64,000 bases of DNA, taken from contig NZ_AUKC01000003.1 of assembly GCF_000424545.1 (NCBI RefSeq), forward strand, positions 1 to 64,000. The letters are read 5' to 3'. How positions within the stretch are numbered: the first letter of the stretch is position 1; each line of letters starts with the position of its first letter. The position numbers and the translations under genes are program-made. Below, in pieces: positions 8,454 through 16,858 of this stretch. The notes below the pieces were generated by a model. That model was given only the letters and a program-made list of their open reading frames with translations. It did no database searches and had not been told where the DNA came from. The stretch comes from Butyrivibrio sp. NC3005 (lineage in GTDB: Bacteria > Bacillota > Clostridia > Lachnospirales > Lachnospiraceae).

Positions 8454-9423
8454 TCCTTTTTTGCTCTCACCTGCAGGAAAAGATTATTTATGGGGAGGAA
8501 GGCGATTAAAGGATTCTTTTTCCAAAAATATTCCTTTAACACCTCTTGCAGAGACTTGGGAATGCAGCGTTCATCCAGATGGACCAAGCGTTGTAGCCTC
8601 GGGTTCTTTTCAAGGAAAAAAACTAATAGACGTAATCAGGGATCATCCGGAATTTCTGGGAACACATCCCGATACCAGATATGGACTTCCTATTCTGGTG
8701 AAATTCATAGATGCCTACAAAGATTTGTCTGTACAGGTGCATCCAAGTGACGAATACGCTCTTAAATATGAAAACTCACTAGGAAAAAGCGAAATGTGGT
8801 ATGTAATAGATGCCGCAAAGGGCGCAAAGCTAGTCTATGGCTTCAAGCGAAATATAAGCAAGGAAACCTTAAGAAAAGCCGCTCTTGACGGAAGCATCGA
8901 GAAATATCTAAATAGAATAGATATCCATCCAGGTGACGTATTCTATATAGAAGCCGGAACAGTACATGCCATATGCGAAGGTGCATTAATTGCTGAAATA
9001 CAAGAAAGTTCCAACTTGACCTACCGCCTCTATGACTATAACAGAAGAGACAAAAACGGAAACCTTCGTGAACTTCATATTGATAAAGCAATCGATGTTG
9101 CAAACACCAAAAGCAGTACATCACCTCGTCAGCCTATGCACGTATTAAAATATCAGCCGGGCTACAGTTCAACACTGCTTGCAAGGTGCAAATATTTTCA
9201 GGTTGAAAAAATCAGAATAAATACAGAGCATGTCCGTGACATGGCAGATTATAGCTCAGGTTCTACTTCATTTGAAGTCTTATTGTGTATTGATGGATGC
9301 GGCAGTATTTTTGGAGATAACTTCTTTTTGAATTTCATTAAAGGAGATTGCATCTTCGTACCAGCCAATTCACCAGATTTAAAGCTTCACGGAAAAGCTG
9401 ATATGCTAAGAATCTATTGTTAA
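8422..9423 (+). CDS. manA: Mannose-6-phosphate isomerase, class I
   Basis: 333 residues. It interconverts fructose-6-phosphate and mannose-6-phosphate, feeding the GDP-mannose route. Metal-binding signatures are visible: VQVHPSDEYA, then KSEMWYVIDA, and HPGDVFYIEAGTVHAICEG. The start overlaps the end of manC by 32 bp in another frame. AAGGAG lies 10 nt upstream of the ATG, so translation is probably coupled. Length is normal for the short Gram-positive form. It is last in the operon and followed by a long hairpin. Confidence 0.92.
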   Translation: MTRLNTTIHNNPFLLSPAGKDYLWGGRRLKDSFSKNIPLTPLAETWECSVHPDGPSVVASGSFQGKKLIDVIRDHPEFLGTHPDTRYGLPILVKFIDAYKDLSVQVHPSDEYALKYENSLGKSEMWYVIDAAKGAKLVYGFKRNISKETLRKAALDGSIEKYLNRIDIHPGDVFYIEAGTVHAICEGALIAEIQESSNLTYRLYDYNRRDKNGNLRELHIDKAIDVANTKSSTSPRQPMHVLKYQPGYSSTLLARCKYFQVEKIRINTEHVRDMADYSSGSTSFEVLLCIDGCGSIFGDNFFLNFIKGDCIFVPANSPDLKLHGKADMLRIYC

Positions 9424-9521
9424 AAAAAAGAGTTTTGATGCTATTTATGGAAAAATTTATCTTTAACCCTAGCGAAAGATTATTGATAGTATCCATAAAT
9501 TGTAATCAAAACTCTTTTTAA
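9424..9521. terminator. Long hairpin between convergent genes
   Basis: AAAAAGAGTTTTGAT just after the manA stop pairs with ATCAAAACTCTTTTT around 9504-9518. A second nested pairing, CTATTTATGGA with TCCATAAAT, lies inside the loop. A-rich and T-rich ends on both sides suit a bidirectional terminator for manA and for the polysaccharide operon ending at 9592. Confidence 0.6.
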
Positions 9522-9591
9522 ATCAATATTGTGTTTTATGCAATAATAAAAATATCTGCAACTTAAAAACTCCTTACATACACTCCTACTT

Positions 9592-10416
9592 TTAATAAGC
9601 TCCGGCGCCTTTGAATATTACTGGAATTGTCTTCAATATAAGCTTTAAGTCTGTAAGAATACTCATATCTCGTACATACTGCAAATCAAGTTCAACCCAT
9701 TTTTCCCAGCTTATATTGGCTCTTCCGCTTATCTGCCAGTAACAGGTAAGTCCCGGCCTAACGCACATTCTCTGACAATCATACTCATCACAAGCTTCCA
9801 TCTGGAAATCTAAAATAGGCCTTGGTCCCACAATTGACATGTCACCTTTGATAATGTTTACAAGCTGTGGAAGTTCATCAATTGAATAATGCCTTATAAA
9901 ATGACCAACTTTTGTAATTCTAGGATCATTTTTTATCTTAAATGCAGGTCCCGATTGCTCGTTGTTTTTCATTAAATCTTTGAGCTGCCTAGGTGCATCC
10001 TTGTACATGGAACGAAACTTATAAAAGCGAAAAGCTTTCATATTCGCACCGGTTCTCATCTGCGAAAAGAAAACCGGAAAACCATCTTCAATGGCTATAG
10101 CAATCGCTGTAATAAAGAAAAGAGGTGACAAACATACTAAAGCCACTAAACTAGCCACTATATCAAAGGCTCTCTTTATGAACTTGTAATATAAAGGCTT
10201 GCTCTGCCAGATTGCAGCAATGGTCATATCCAGCTTTTCAAGTTCAGCAGAACTTCTTCTGTAAACCTTAACACCGTTTATTAAAGCTGCTCTTTCTTCC
10301 TGACCTTGTTCTTCTTTTTCTACGACATTGCTGTTAAGAAATTTAAAATCAAATGCATCCTTCATCTGATTTTCTGGCTTGCTTCTTATGTTTGGAGCTG
10401 TCGTTGTCACATTCAT
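9592..10416 (-). CDS. Polyprenyl-phosphate sugar-1-phosphate transferase (initiating enzyme)
   Basis: 274 residues from the ATG at 10416 with AAAGGA upstream. After about 85 cytoplasmic residues there is one hydrophobic segment (DIVASLVALVCLSPLFFITA). The bacterial sugar transferase domain follows: FYKFRSMYKDA, then YSIDELPQLVNIIKGDMSIV with VGPRP, and VRPGLTCYWQISGR. It moves a sugar phosphate from a nucleotide sugar onto undecaprenyl phosphate, starting the repeat unit. It is the short WcaJ/CpsE-like form without the four-helix N-terminal membrane domain. It is the last gene of the regulatory and assembly block. Confidence 0.92.
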   Translation of the reverse strand: MNVTTTAPNIRSKPENQMKDAFDFKFLNSNVVEKEEQGQEERAALINGVKVYRRSSAELEKLDMTIAAIWQSKPLYYKFIKRAFDIVASLVALVCLSPLFFITAIAIAIEDGFPVFFSQMRTGANMKAFRFYKFRSMYKDAPRQLKDLMKNNEQSGPAFKIKNDPRITKVGHFIRHYSIDELPQLVNIIKGDMSIVGPRPILDFQMEACDEYDCQRMCVRPGLTCYWQISGRANISWEKWVELDLQYVRDMSILTDLKLILKTIPVIFKGAGAY

Positions 10417-10447
10417 CTGCGATTCCTTTCTATGATGCAATTACATA

Positions 10448-11083
10448 TCAGGCAAATGCTATAATAAATGTTCCCATATCAGTTACACTAACAGAAACCT
10501 TTCCCTGAGTGACAGTAACTCTTCTTTCTGTAATTGAACCGTCCTTGTGAATCTGGAAAACAATAACTTCACGTCCATCAAACTGATTACCTATTCCAAA
10601 GCTTGCTGTAAATGTTCCAAAGCCATCCCAGATAGCAACTCCAGCATCATACATGCGAAGCTTGAATGGACCAAATGAAGAAACAGCGCCGTATTTATCT
10701 CTAATATAATTTTTAAGCGAAGACGTAGCTTTGTCATTTCTTGCTACAACCGCTGTAGACACTGCTCTTCCATTAGTAACACTGCTATAATCAGCATAAA
10801 TTCTGATAGCACCTCCTGTTGATGCATTTCCAACAATTGTGGCAATGCCACCTGAAGCCTTTTCTCTAGTAATAACTATATTGTTAGGAGAATAAACATC
10901 CTGCGATTTAACATAAGATGATGAACTCGAAGGCGTCTCCCTAACCGGAACATACACAGTTTGAGTTACCACTCTTGTTTCGGTATTTCTAGTAGTGGAA
11001 CTAGGAGCAGCCAAAGCAACATTTCCTAACGACATTGACATAACAAGGCATATTACGCCTGCTATTCTTGCACTTTTTTTCAT
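10448..11083 (-). CDS. Secreted protein of unknown role in polysaccharide cluster
   Basis: 211 residues with a clear signal peptide cleaved after about residue 25 (NVALAA). A Thr/Ser-rich linker precedes a beta-rich region at about 70-140. The C-terminal 65 residues (YDAGVAIWDGFGTFTASFGI, then FDGREVIVFQIHKDGSITER, ending TDMGTFIIAFA) resemble a small beta domain common at the ends of clostridial surface proteins. There is no anchor motif, so it is probably released or held by other means. It lies between the sortase-like lipoprotein and the priming transferase. Function unknown. Confidence 0.8.
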   Translation of the reverse strand: MKKSARIAGVICLVMSMSLGNVALAAPSSTTRNTETRVVTQTVYVPVRETPSSSSSYVKSQDVYSPNNIVITREKASGGIATIVGNASTGGAIRIYADYSSVTNGRAVSTAVVARNDKATSSLKNYIRDKYGAVSSFGPFKLRMYDAGVAIWDGFGTFTASFGIGNQFDGREVIVFQIHKDGSITERRVTVTQGKVSVSVTDMGTFIIAFA

Positions 11084-11115
11084 AGTAGTTATTACTCTCC
11101 TTTCACGGACTGTTC

Positions 11116-11904
11116 TTACGGCGAAAGTGACTTAGCGCCAGTCATCGAAGCCTGAACAATAAAACATCTGCCATCCGTAAGCGATGATTGCAACGTCAGA
11201 AGCTGCCACGTATTAACAACTTCCTCATGCATTGAATCATTAACATAGGAATTCATATCCCTAATTAAAAATACATCGTTAATATAATTTTGAAATTTCG
11301 TATAGTCATAACAATTGTATTTCACTAGGATATCTTCAGGAGAATGGAAATAAGCCGCAAAAATCTCATACTCCATAACCCTGTTTTTCATATAAATATA
11401 AATATATGGATTTTTCTCTAAAACCAAAGGATCCAATACGTTTTGGAGAAGTGCAAAACTTTCAATTATAGAACCTTCTCCATGCAATACAACATTTGGA
11501 TCTGAAAAATCATGACCGTTTCCTTCATCCAATAAGACATATCCGTCTGTCCCCGTCTGGATGATAAATTTCCTGTCAATTGAAGGAATTACCATAAGTG
11601 CCACTGCATTATCATAACCATACACAGCATTATCATAATCAAAATCTGCTAGTGGCTCTTTCCCTCTAAACGCAATCTGTACGGAATCCGTTCCAACAAT
11701 AATCTGCTCATTTGACTCTGAATTATGCGGAAGCGAGTCTACTCTACTATCATTTTTTTCACGATCATCAAGTTCATTTTGTATATCGGCATTATCTTTC
11801 GAACTGACAACCTCCCTGACATTTATTTTTTTGCACCCAGAAAAAGAAATCAAAATGCAGAATATAACCAAAATACAAGCCGCAGTACTTATACCTTTAT
11901 TCAT
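11116..11904 (-). CDS. Sortase-B-like lipoprotein lacking the catalytic residues
   Basis: 262 residues. The lipoprotein signal peptide ends at ISFSGC with the lipid Cys at 24. The rest reads as a class B sortase barrel: the VVLHGEGSIIESFALLQNVL segment at about 138, then MEYEIFAAYFHSPEDILVKY, then WQLLTLQSSLTDGRCFIVQA near the end. In active enzymes the first segment carries Y-G-H and the last carries T-L-x-T-C. Here they read H-G-E (141-143) and T-L-Q-S-S (237-241). Thus His and Cys are both gone, while the Arg of the last strand (246) is kept. It is probably a non-enzymatic binding or scaffold protein outside the membrane. It lies 4 bp after the LCP gene. Confidence 0.75.
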   Translation of the reverse strand: MNKGISTAACILVIFCILISFSGCKKINVREVVSSKDNADIQNELDDREKNDSRVDSLPHNSESNEQIIVGTDSVQIAFRGKEPLADFDYDNAVYGYDNAVALMVIPSIDRKFIIQTGTDGYVLLDEGNGHDFSDPNVVLHGEGSIIESFALLQNVLDPLVLEKNPYIYIYMKNRVMEYEIFAAYFHSPEDILVKYNCYDYTKFQNYINDVFLIRDMNSYVNDSMHEEVVNTWQLLTLQSSLTDGRCFIVQASMTGAKSLSP

Positions 11905-11908
11905 ACAC

Positions 11909-13426
11909 TCACCCTATTTCGTTGTAAAAAATCTCGATTATCATGTCATATAAAGCTTTTTCATCGTAAATAAATTCCTCATGTCCGGTGTTTCCGAGCA
12001 TAGTAACACCCTCCATAGTATAGAAAGAAGCCTCAGAAAAATTGTAGGCAGAAGCCTCCTGAATCAAATAGGTAAGTTTTGATACAGAAATATCTGTAAC
12101 CATGTACGGCGAAATATCAGAATATAAGTCCATAATAGCAACAGGATTTTTACTTACTTCAGTTCGCAAGGTCGGAATAAAACTTGTCAAATACTGCTTT
12201 TCTCTCTCAAGTCTCTTATCTGCCGCACCAATATAGTCACCTCTTCCCTTCGTGTACCAAAAAGCCTGAATACCATCAAGCGTAACTTCATCTCCTTTTT
12301 GCAGTACTTCTTCAAGTTTGTTACTGCCACTTCTAAGTTCTGCCATTACCTTAACATCTTCAAGAACTGTTACCTTCACACCTCCAACCGCATCATTTAT
12401 CTTAGGGATGGCATCATAGTTAATCGCTGCATAACCGTTTATCGGAAGATTGTAGAAAAGATTGGAAACTGCCCTTACTTCGCGCAAGCAGCTCTCCTGT
12501 TTGCCATCTCCATACCCATGTGCAAGGCAAATCTGAAATTTCCCGGTTCCCTGATACTCATCCTTCTCATTGTAAATATCAACATCCGTCATCGTATTCC
12601 TGTTAACTGCAATAACAGATATCTTATTCTTCACAGGATCAAGGCATAGCAAAAACAGCGCATCGGCCTGTCCTCCGTCCAGTGCATCTTTGTAATCAGT
12701 AACTTCTCCATCATGATCTATTCCCATTATAAGAAAAGATAAAATCTTCTCATTGTAATCATAAACCTTGCCATTATACCTGACATAGTCAGACTTCCAA
12801 TCCTTAATCTTTGCATCAGCTTGTTTTGCATCAGCAAATTCTGCTCTTCCCAGCATAGGTCCAATCTTGTTGGGACTATAAAGAGAAGCCTTACCTGAAA
12901 AATACATAACAACTACAGAAATGAATAAAACCGCAATAATAGAAAGTACACAAATAATGCTCGATAACAAAAGCTTTTTCCAAACCTTTTGCCGAACCTT
13001 AAAACTCCTATGATGAATTCTGTGATAGTGTCTTGGGAATAAACGCTTAAACAACGAATTCATCTGCGTATGGCGGTGTATTACAAGCATTCCGCTTTTG
13101 TAATTCTGTTTAAACGAATGATTGCGCCTTCTTATACGTCCAAAAAAACTGCTTATCTTAACCTCAAACCAAAATGGTTCTCTTTTTTTGACTTTTTTTA
13201 TCTTCTTTGGTCTGTAATTGTAATACATTGCTTCCTTACTTCGAATTTTTCTTATCTTTGGTTTTTCTTTTGGTTCAGGCTTTTTATGATGATTTTCTCT
13301 TCGAAGCTCTTCTTCAAGTTCTTTAACAGTAGGCGTAGCATTTACTTCGTATTCAAGTATAAAATCATCATTACTGTCTTCTTCTAGCGGCGCATAATCA
13401 CTATCATAATTTTTTTGTTTTCTCAT
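11909..13426 (-). CDS. LytR-CpsA-Psr (LCP) family polymer transferase
   Basis: 505 residues. A strongly basic cytoplasmic N-terminus of about 150 residues is followed by one membrane span (LLSSIICVLSIIAVLFISVV) at about 155-178. The extracellular LCP domain begins at about 225 with SFLIMGIDHDGEV and has DALFLLCLDPVKNKISVIAV followed by NRNTMTDVDI. LCP proteins join lipid-linked polymers to peptidoglycan. The position between the kinase and the priming transferase suggests it attaches this cluster's polysaccharide to the wall. The long Lys/Arg-rich head is unusual. Element B3 lies in the gap just upstream. Confidence 0.9.
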   Translation of the reverse strand: MRKQKNYDSDYAPLEEDSNDDFILEYEVNATPTVKELEEELRRENHHKKPEPKEKPKIRKIRSKEAMYYNYRPKKIKKVKKREPFWFEVKISSFFGRIRRRNHSFKQNYKSGMLVIHRHTQMNSLFKRLFPRHYHRIHHRSFKVRQKVWKKLLLSSIICVLSIIAVLFISVVVMYFSGKASLYSPNKIGPMLGRAEFADAKQADAKIKDWKSDYVRYNGKVYDYNEKILSFLIMGIDHDGEVTDYKDALDGGQADALFLLCLDPVKNKISVIAVNRNTMTDVDIYNEKDEYQGTGKFQICLAHGYGDGKQESCLREVRAVSNLFYNLPINGYAAINYDAIPKINDAVGGVKVTVLEDVKVMAELRSGSNKLEEVLQKGDEVTLDGIQAFWYTKGRGDYIGAADKRLEREKQYLTSFIPTLRTEVSKNPVAIMDLYSDISPYMVTDISVSKLTYLIQEASAYNFSEASFYTMEGVTMLGNTGHEEFIYDEKALYDMIIEIFYNEIG

Positions 13427-13469
13427 ATCCCCTATTTCTAATGATTATAGGCACTATAGGAAACGTTAC

Positions 13470-13599
13470 TATGACTTCTTGCTGAGATTTAGAATAATCA
13501 TCAGCAAGAATCCTGCTTTGCAGGACAAAGTTTCTCTTGACGACAAATTTTGGTCTGGTACGGTTCTTGATTTTCCTGATGAAAACAAGAACCTATAAA
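13470..13599 (+). repeat. Element B, copy B3
   Basis: Full B repeat. The last hairpin is intact, with GGTTCTTG pairing CAAGAACC and an inner TTTTC/GAAAA. The third hairpin has decayed (AAAGTTTCTC opposite GACAAATTTT). It fills nearly all of the gap between cpsD and the LCP gene, inside what looks like one operon. Confidence 0.8.
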
Positions 13600-13602
13600 T
13601 TG

Positions 13603-14313
13603 TTAATGATCCTCGTTTTTCCCATAATACTTACCATAGTACTTGCCATAATAGCTTCCATAATATCTGCCATAATAACCACGTCCCGACAAATTGACTT
13701 TATTAAGTACGCATCCTATTATGTTGGCCCCTGATTTCTTTAACTGTTCCAAAGAACGCTGTACAAATCTGTAGGAATTATCTCCAGCACCTATTATTAG
13801 AATGGATGCATCGCACTTTTTGGCAACGATTGCAGCATCAATAACCGAGCCAACAGGCGGAGTATCCACAATAACCATGTCATAATGAACTCTAGCAAAA
13901 TTTAAAAGTGCATCAAATTTCTCTTTTCCCAAAAGCTCAGCTGGATTAGGCGGCACTGGCCCCGCAAAAATCATATCAAAGTTAGGAATATCACTTTGAC
14001 TAATGCAATCGTCAAGCGATACCTTTCCTACGAGAAAATGAGTAAGACCATAACGAATCTTTCCCTTTTTTCCTCGCGATTTCATAACAGACTTTCTTAA
14101 ATCTGCATCTAAAAGCAATGTTCGCATTCCATTTTGAGCAAAAGAAATGGCAAGATTAAAAGCAACAGTTGACTTTCCCTCAGCAGGAGTGGTGCTCGTA
14201 ACCATTACTATTCTGGTATCTTCACCTGAAAACTCAATGTTTGTTCGCAGCGTCTTAAACGCTTCCCTGCTCCTATAATCAAGATTTGAATCCTTTACCA
14301 CGAATTGCTGCAT
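13603..14313 (-). CDS. cpsD: CpsD/CapB-type tyrosine kinase
   Basis: 236 residues. BY-kinase fold: Walker A TTPAEGKSTVAFNL at about 40, Walker A' LLLDADLRKS, and Walker B MVIVDTPPVGSVID. The C-terminus is a tyrosine cluster with five Y-Y pairs separated by G and a basic or small residue (about 211-232). This is where such kinases autophosphorylate. It is activated by the membrane partner CpsC encoded 24 bp upstream, and reversed by the PHP phosphatase. Together they control polymer length and export. Confidence 0.93.
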   Translation of the reverse strand: MQQFVVKDSNLDYRSREAFKTLRTNIEFSGEDTRIVMVTSTTPAEGKSTVAFNLAISFAQNGMRTLLLDADLRKSVMKSRGKKGKIRYGLTHFLVGKVSLDDCISQSDIPNFDMIFAGPVPPNPAELLGKEKFDALLNFARVHYDMVIVDTPPVGSVIDAAIVAKKCDASILIIGAGDNSYRFVQRSLEQLKKSGANIIGCVLNKVNLSGRGYYGRYYGSYYGKYYGKYYGKNEDH

Positions 14314-14336
14314 ACTCTATACCTCATGTTAAAAAG

Positions 14337-15890
14337 TTAATGAGATCTCATTAAATCCCTGGTTGTAGCTGCACTTATTCTCTGTTTATTTGCTCCATTT
14401 TTGATATATACGCTCTGACCATTTACCACCTGCCTAGGCGCATTTGATGACATCTGCTGCCTTTGAGCACCTATTGGCATTCCATTTCCCATCCTCTGAG
14501 GAATGCTTCCTGACATCCCGTTTCCTGTTCTCTGCATAGCACTTTGCGGCATCCCATTTCCCATTCTCTGCATAGCACTTTGCGGCATACTGTTGCCACT
14601 CCTCTGAGGATTGCTGTTTATCATGGCGTTTCCCATCATTTCACTAGCAGTTCTCTGAGGATTTGTTGCCATACTTTGATTCATTCCCATTGCAGATGGC
14701 TTTCTCATGCTATTTTGCTTTGCCCTATCCATTTGCATCTGTCTTGCAATTTCCTGAACACTTGCCCTTTTTGGTACAGTCAATTGCCTCTTAGGTTCTT
14801 CATGTCTTATCATATTATTGCTTCTAAGCATATCCTGTGCTGTCATCCCGGTATTGGTACCTTTAGGCGTATTAAGCGCTTCACTTAACGCTTCCTCATT
14901 CGTAATAACTTTAGGAATTGGACCTGTATAGTTCATACGTTCGTTTTTTTCCACCTTGTTAAGCCTAGTCAGTGCTGACAAATCAGAATCATGATTAGTA
15001 AATGGATTACTCTCTGATTCGATTATTTCTTTATCATACTCTCCTATATCATCGTTTTCTTTTTCTAACAAAGGATCTCTATCAAAAGATTTCTCTTCAA
15101 CAATATTGCTGTCTTCTTCCTCTCGTGACCTTCTCCTCTCTTTCCTGAAAATACTTCTCTTTTCTCTGGATTCATCTTCCTCCTCGATAATAGGAATAAG
15201 CGCCAGCGTAGTCTGCCCCAGATACTTTTCAATATCATCAGAATCCATAATAGAATCATCCATTATATATTGAAGAATCAGTATAAAACCAATAAGTATC
15301 ATTCCAAGAAGCCCGCCAAAAACAGTCCACTTGATAATAGATGGTGCTGCTGGTTTTGTAGGAAGATTAGCTTCATCGACGACATTTACAGCTTCGATAT
15401 CCATTACATCTTTTATCTGATCTGTTGCGACGTTTCGAATATTGTTAGCTATTTTCTGTGCAAGCCTAGGATCTTTTTCTGTGACTGTAATACCTATAAT
15501 ACGCGTATCTGTGGCATTTTTGACTTTAACCTTCTCATATAAACTCTTGTAATCCTCTTCAAGCTGTAGATTGGAGATAACAGATACCAGCACAGTCCTA
15601 CTCTTTACAAGTTCTTCATAATCCTTGGTAAGCTGGGTTGCCACCTGAGTATCATTGTAGGTGATTGTATTACTTTCGTTCTTATTCAGAATATATACAC
15701 TGGTAGTCGAATCATATACAGGAGTAATCAGGTAGGTACTTATCAAATATCCTGCACTTCCAGTTATTATACCTATTAGAATAATAAGCCATAGACGATG
15801 CAGAATTAGACCAAAGATTTCTCCAAGGTCAATTTCAATTTCTCCACTTCCTGTGTTTTTGGTATTCACCTGATCAATTTTTTGTACCAT
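14337..15890 (-). CDS. cpsC: Wzz/CpsC chain-length regulator with long low-complexity tail
   Basis: 517 residues from the ATG at 15890, which follows AGGGAG. Residues about 20-200 are a Wzz domain: first membrane span LWLIILIGIITGSAGYLIST, periplasm-side loop, and second span IIKWTVFGGLLGMILIGFIL preceded by P-rich KPAAPS. A cytoplasmic tail of nearly 300 residues follows. It is acidic and Arg/Lys-rich first, then Met/Asn/Gln/Pro-rich with repeats of the type GNGMPQSAMQR (about 445-495). Ordinary CpsC proteins end soon after the second span. It activates CpsD kinase next door. Confidence 0.92.
   Translation of the reverse strand: MVQKIDQVNTKNTGSGEIEIDLGEIFGLILHRLWLIILIGIITGSAGYLISTYLITPVYDSTTSVYILNKNESNTITYNDTQVATQLTKDYEELVKSRTVLVSVISNLQLEEDYKSLYEKVKVKNATDTRIIGITVTEKDPRLAQKIANNIRNVATDQIKDVMDIEAVNVVDEANLPTKPAAPSIIKWTVFGGLLGMILIGFILILQYIMDDSIMDSDDIEKYLGQTTLALIPIIEEEDESREKRSIFRKERRRSREEEDSNIVEEKSFDRDPLLEKENDDIGEYDKEIIESESNPFTNHDSDLSALTRLNKVEKNERMNYTGPIPKVITNEEALSEALNTPKGTNTGMTAQDMLRSNNMIRHEEPKRQLTVPKRASVQEIARQMQMDRAKQNSMRKPSAMGMNQSMATNPQRTASEMMGNAMINSNPQRSGNSMPQSAMQRMGNGMPQSAMQRTGNGMSGSIPQRMGNGMPIGAQRQQMSSNAPRQVVNGQSVYIKNGANKQRISAATTRDLMRSH
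14470..14640 (-). repeat. In-frame tandem repeats in cpsC tail
   Basis: Repeating DNA units encode M-G-N-G-M-P-Q-S-A-M-Q-R variants, at least four imperfect copies. The copies share stretches such as CCCATTCTCTGCATAGCACT. The unit length is a multiple of three, so copy-number changes would keep the frame. Confidence 0.7.
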
Positions 15891-15928
15891 ACGCAAATCT
15901 CCCTTTGCTAGAAAAAAAGAAAACAATA

Positions 15929-16663
15929 TTACAAAAGATATTTAAATGCATTTTTGTACAAAATTCTGTCAACATATTTGGCTGGATATTTACGATATAA
16001 TCTTTTAACACACTTTCTAATGTCAGGAGTTCTACGACCTCTACTCCTATGTGCATCACTTCCTATGTAATCTACAAGTTGTTCTTTAAGCATTTTGTGA
16101 AGAAAACGCTTAACTCTTCGTCCCATAAATCCTGTAACATCTGCTGCATTAACTTGAATCTGCACACCCATATTGTGGATAATTCTGGCATTTTCAAAAC
16201 ATTCAACAAAGCAGTTATATCTCTCAATGTGTGCTAGAATAGGCGTGATTCCAAGCCCTTGAATCATATCGAGTGCATTTTTAATATATTCAAAACGATC
16301 TTCTGGAAGAAACTCTACTAAAACGAAATCCTGATCATTCATTCCACAAAAACATCCATGTTCAAAATAATCATCAAATTCAGAAAAAAACAATACTTCA
16401 TTGCCCGAAGCAATATCTATGTCAATCCCCTGTTTCTCTGCTTCATCAAGGACTCTCATAGTAAGTCTTTCAATCCCCTTTGGAGAAACATTCCTATGTC
16501 CTGTCTTATAATGCGGAGTAGCAAAAATGTGCGTAATACCACACCTTTTTGCCAGTTTTAACATTGCTATAGTCTCACTCATATTCCTCGAACCATCGTC
16601 AACGCCAGGTAAGATATGACAATGAATGTCGACAATGAAAGGTGGTAACTTCTTTTTGAACAT
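15929..16663 (-). CDS. cpsB: CpsB/CapC PHP-type tyrosine phosphatase
   Basis: 244 residues. A metal-dependent PHP hydrolase that removes phosphate from CpsD tyrosines. The metal ligands are visible in DIHCHILPGVDDGS near the N-terminus, in IFATPHY, in ILAHIERY and in IGSDAHRSRGR near the end. The start follows GAGGGG. It is the first gene of the cpsB-C-D-LCP-priming block, which has about 195 bp of AT-rich DNA before it that may hold the promoter. Confidence 0.93.
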   Translation of the reverse strand: MFKKKLPPFIVDIHCHILPGVDDGSRNMSETIAMLKLAKRCGITHIFATPHYKTGHRNVSPKGIERLTMRVLDEAEKQGIDIDIASGNEVLFFSEFDDYFEHGCFCGMNDQDFVLVEFLPEDRFEYIKNALDMIQGLGITPILAHIERYNCFVECFENARIIHNMGVQIQVNAADVTGFMGRRVKRFLHKMLKEQLVDYIGSDAHRSRGRRTPDIRKCVKRLYRKYPAKYVDRILYKNAFKYLL

Positions 16664-16858
16664 TTATTTCACCCCTCAAAAGTGTAACCAAAATAAGACT
16701 AAACCTCTCCATATTTAATTTTACGATAATTTATATACGAATGATAGATATTTTTCTTACAAAAAGAATTTTAAAGAAAAAAAGTGAATTTTCCGAAGTT
16801 TTTCTAGATTTTTCATTCTATTTTTACTTAATATTAGAGATTTTTTAATGTTTTTTTG

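Noticed and set aside
13603..13700. Tyr/Gly repeats at cpsD end as a tandem-repeat artefact
   Set aside because: A terminal tyrosine cluster is the normal feature of this kinase family.
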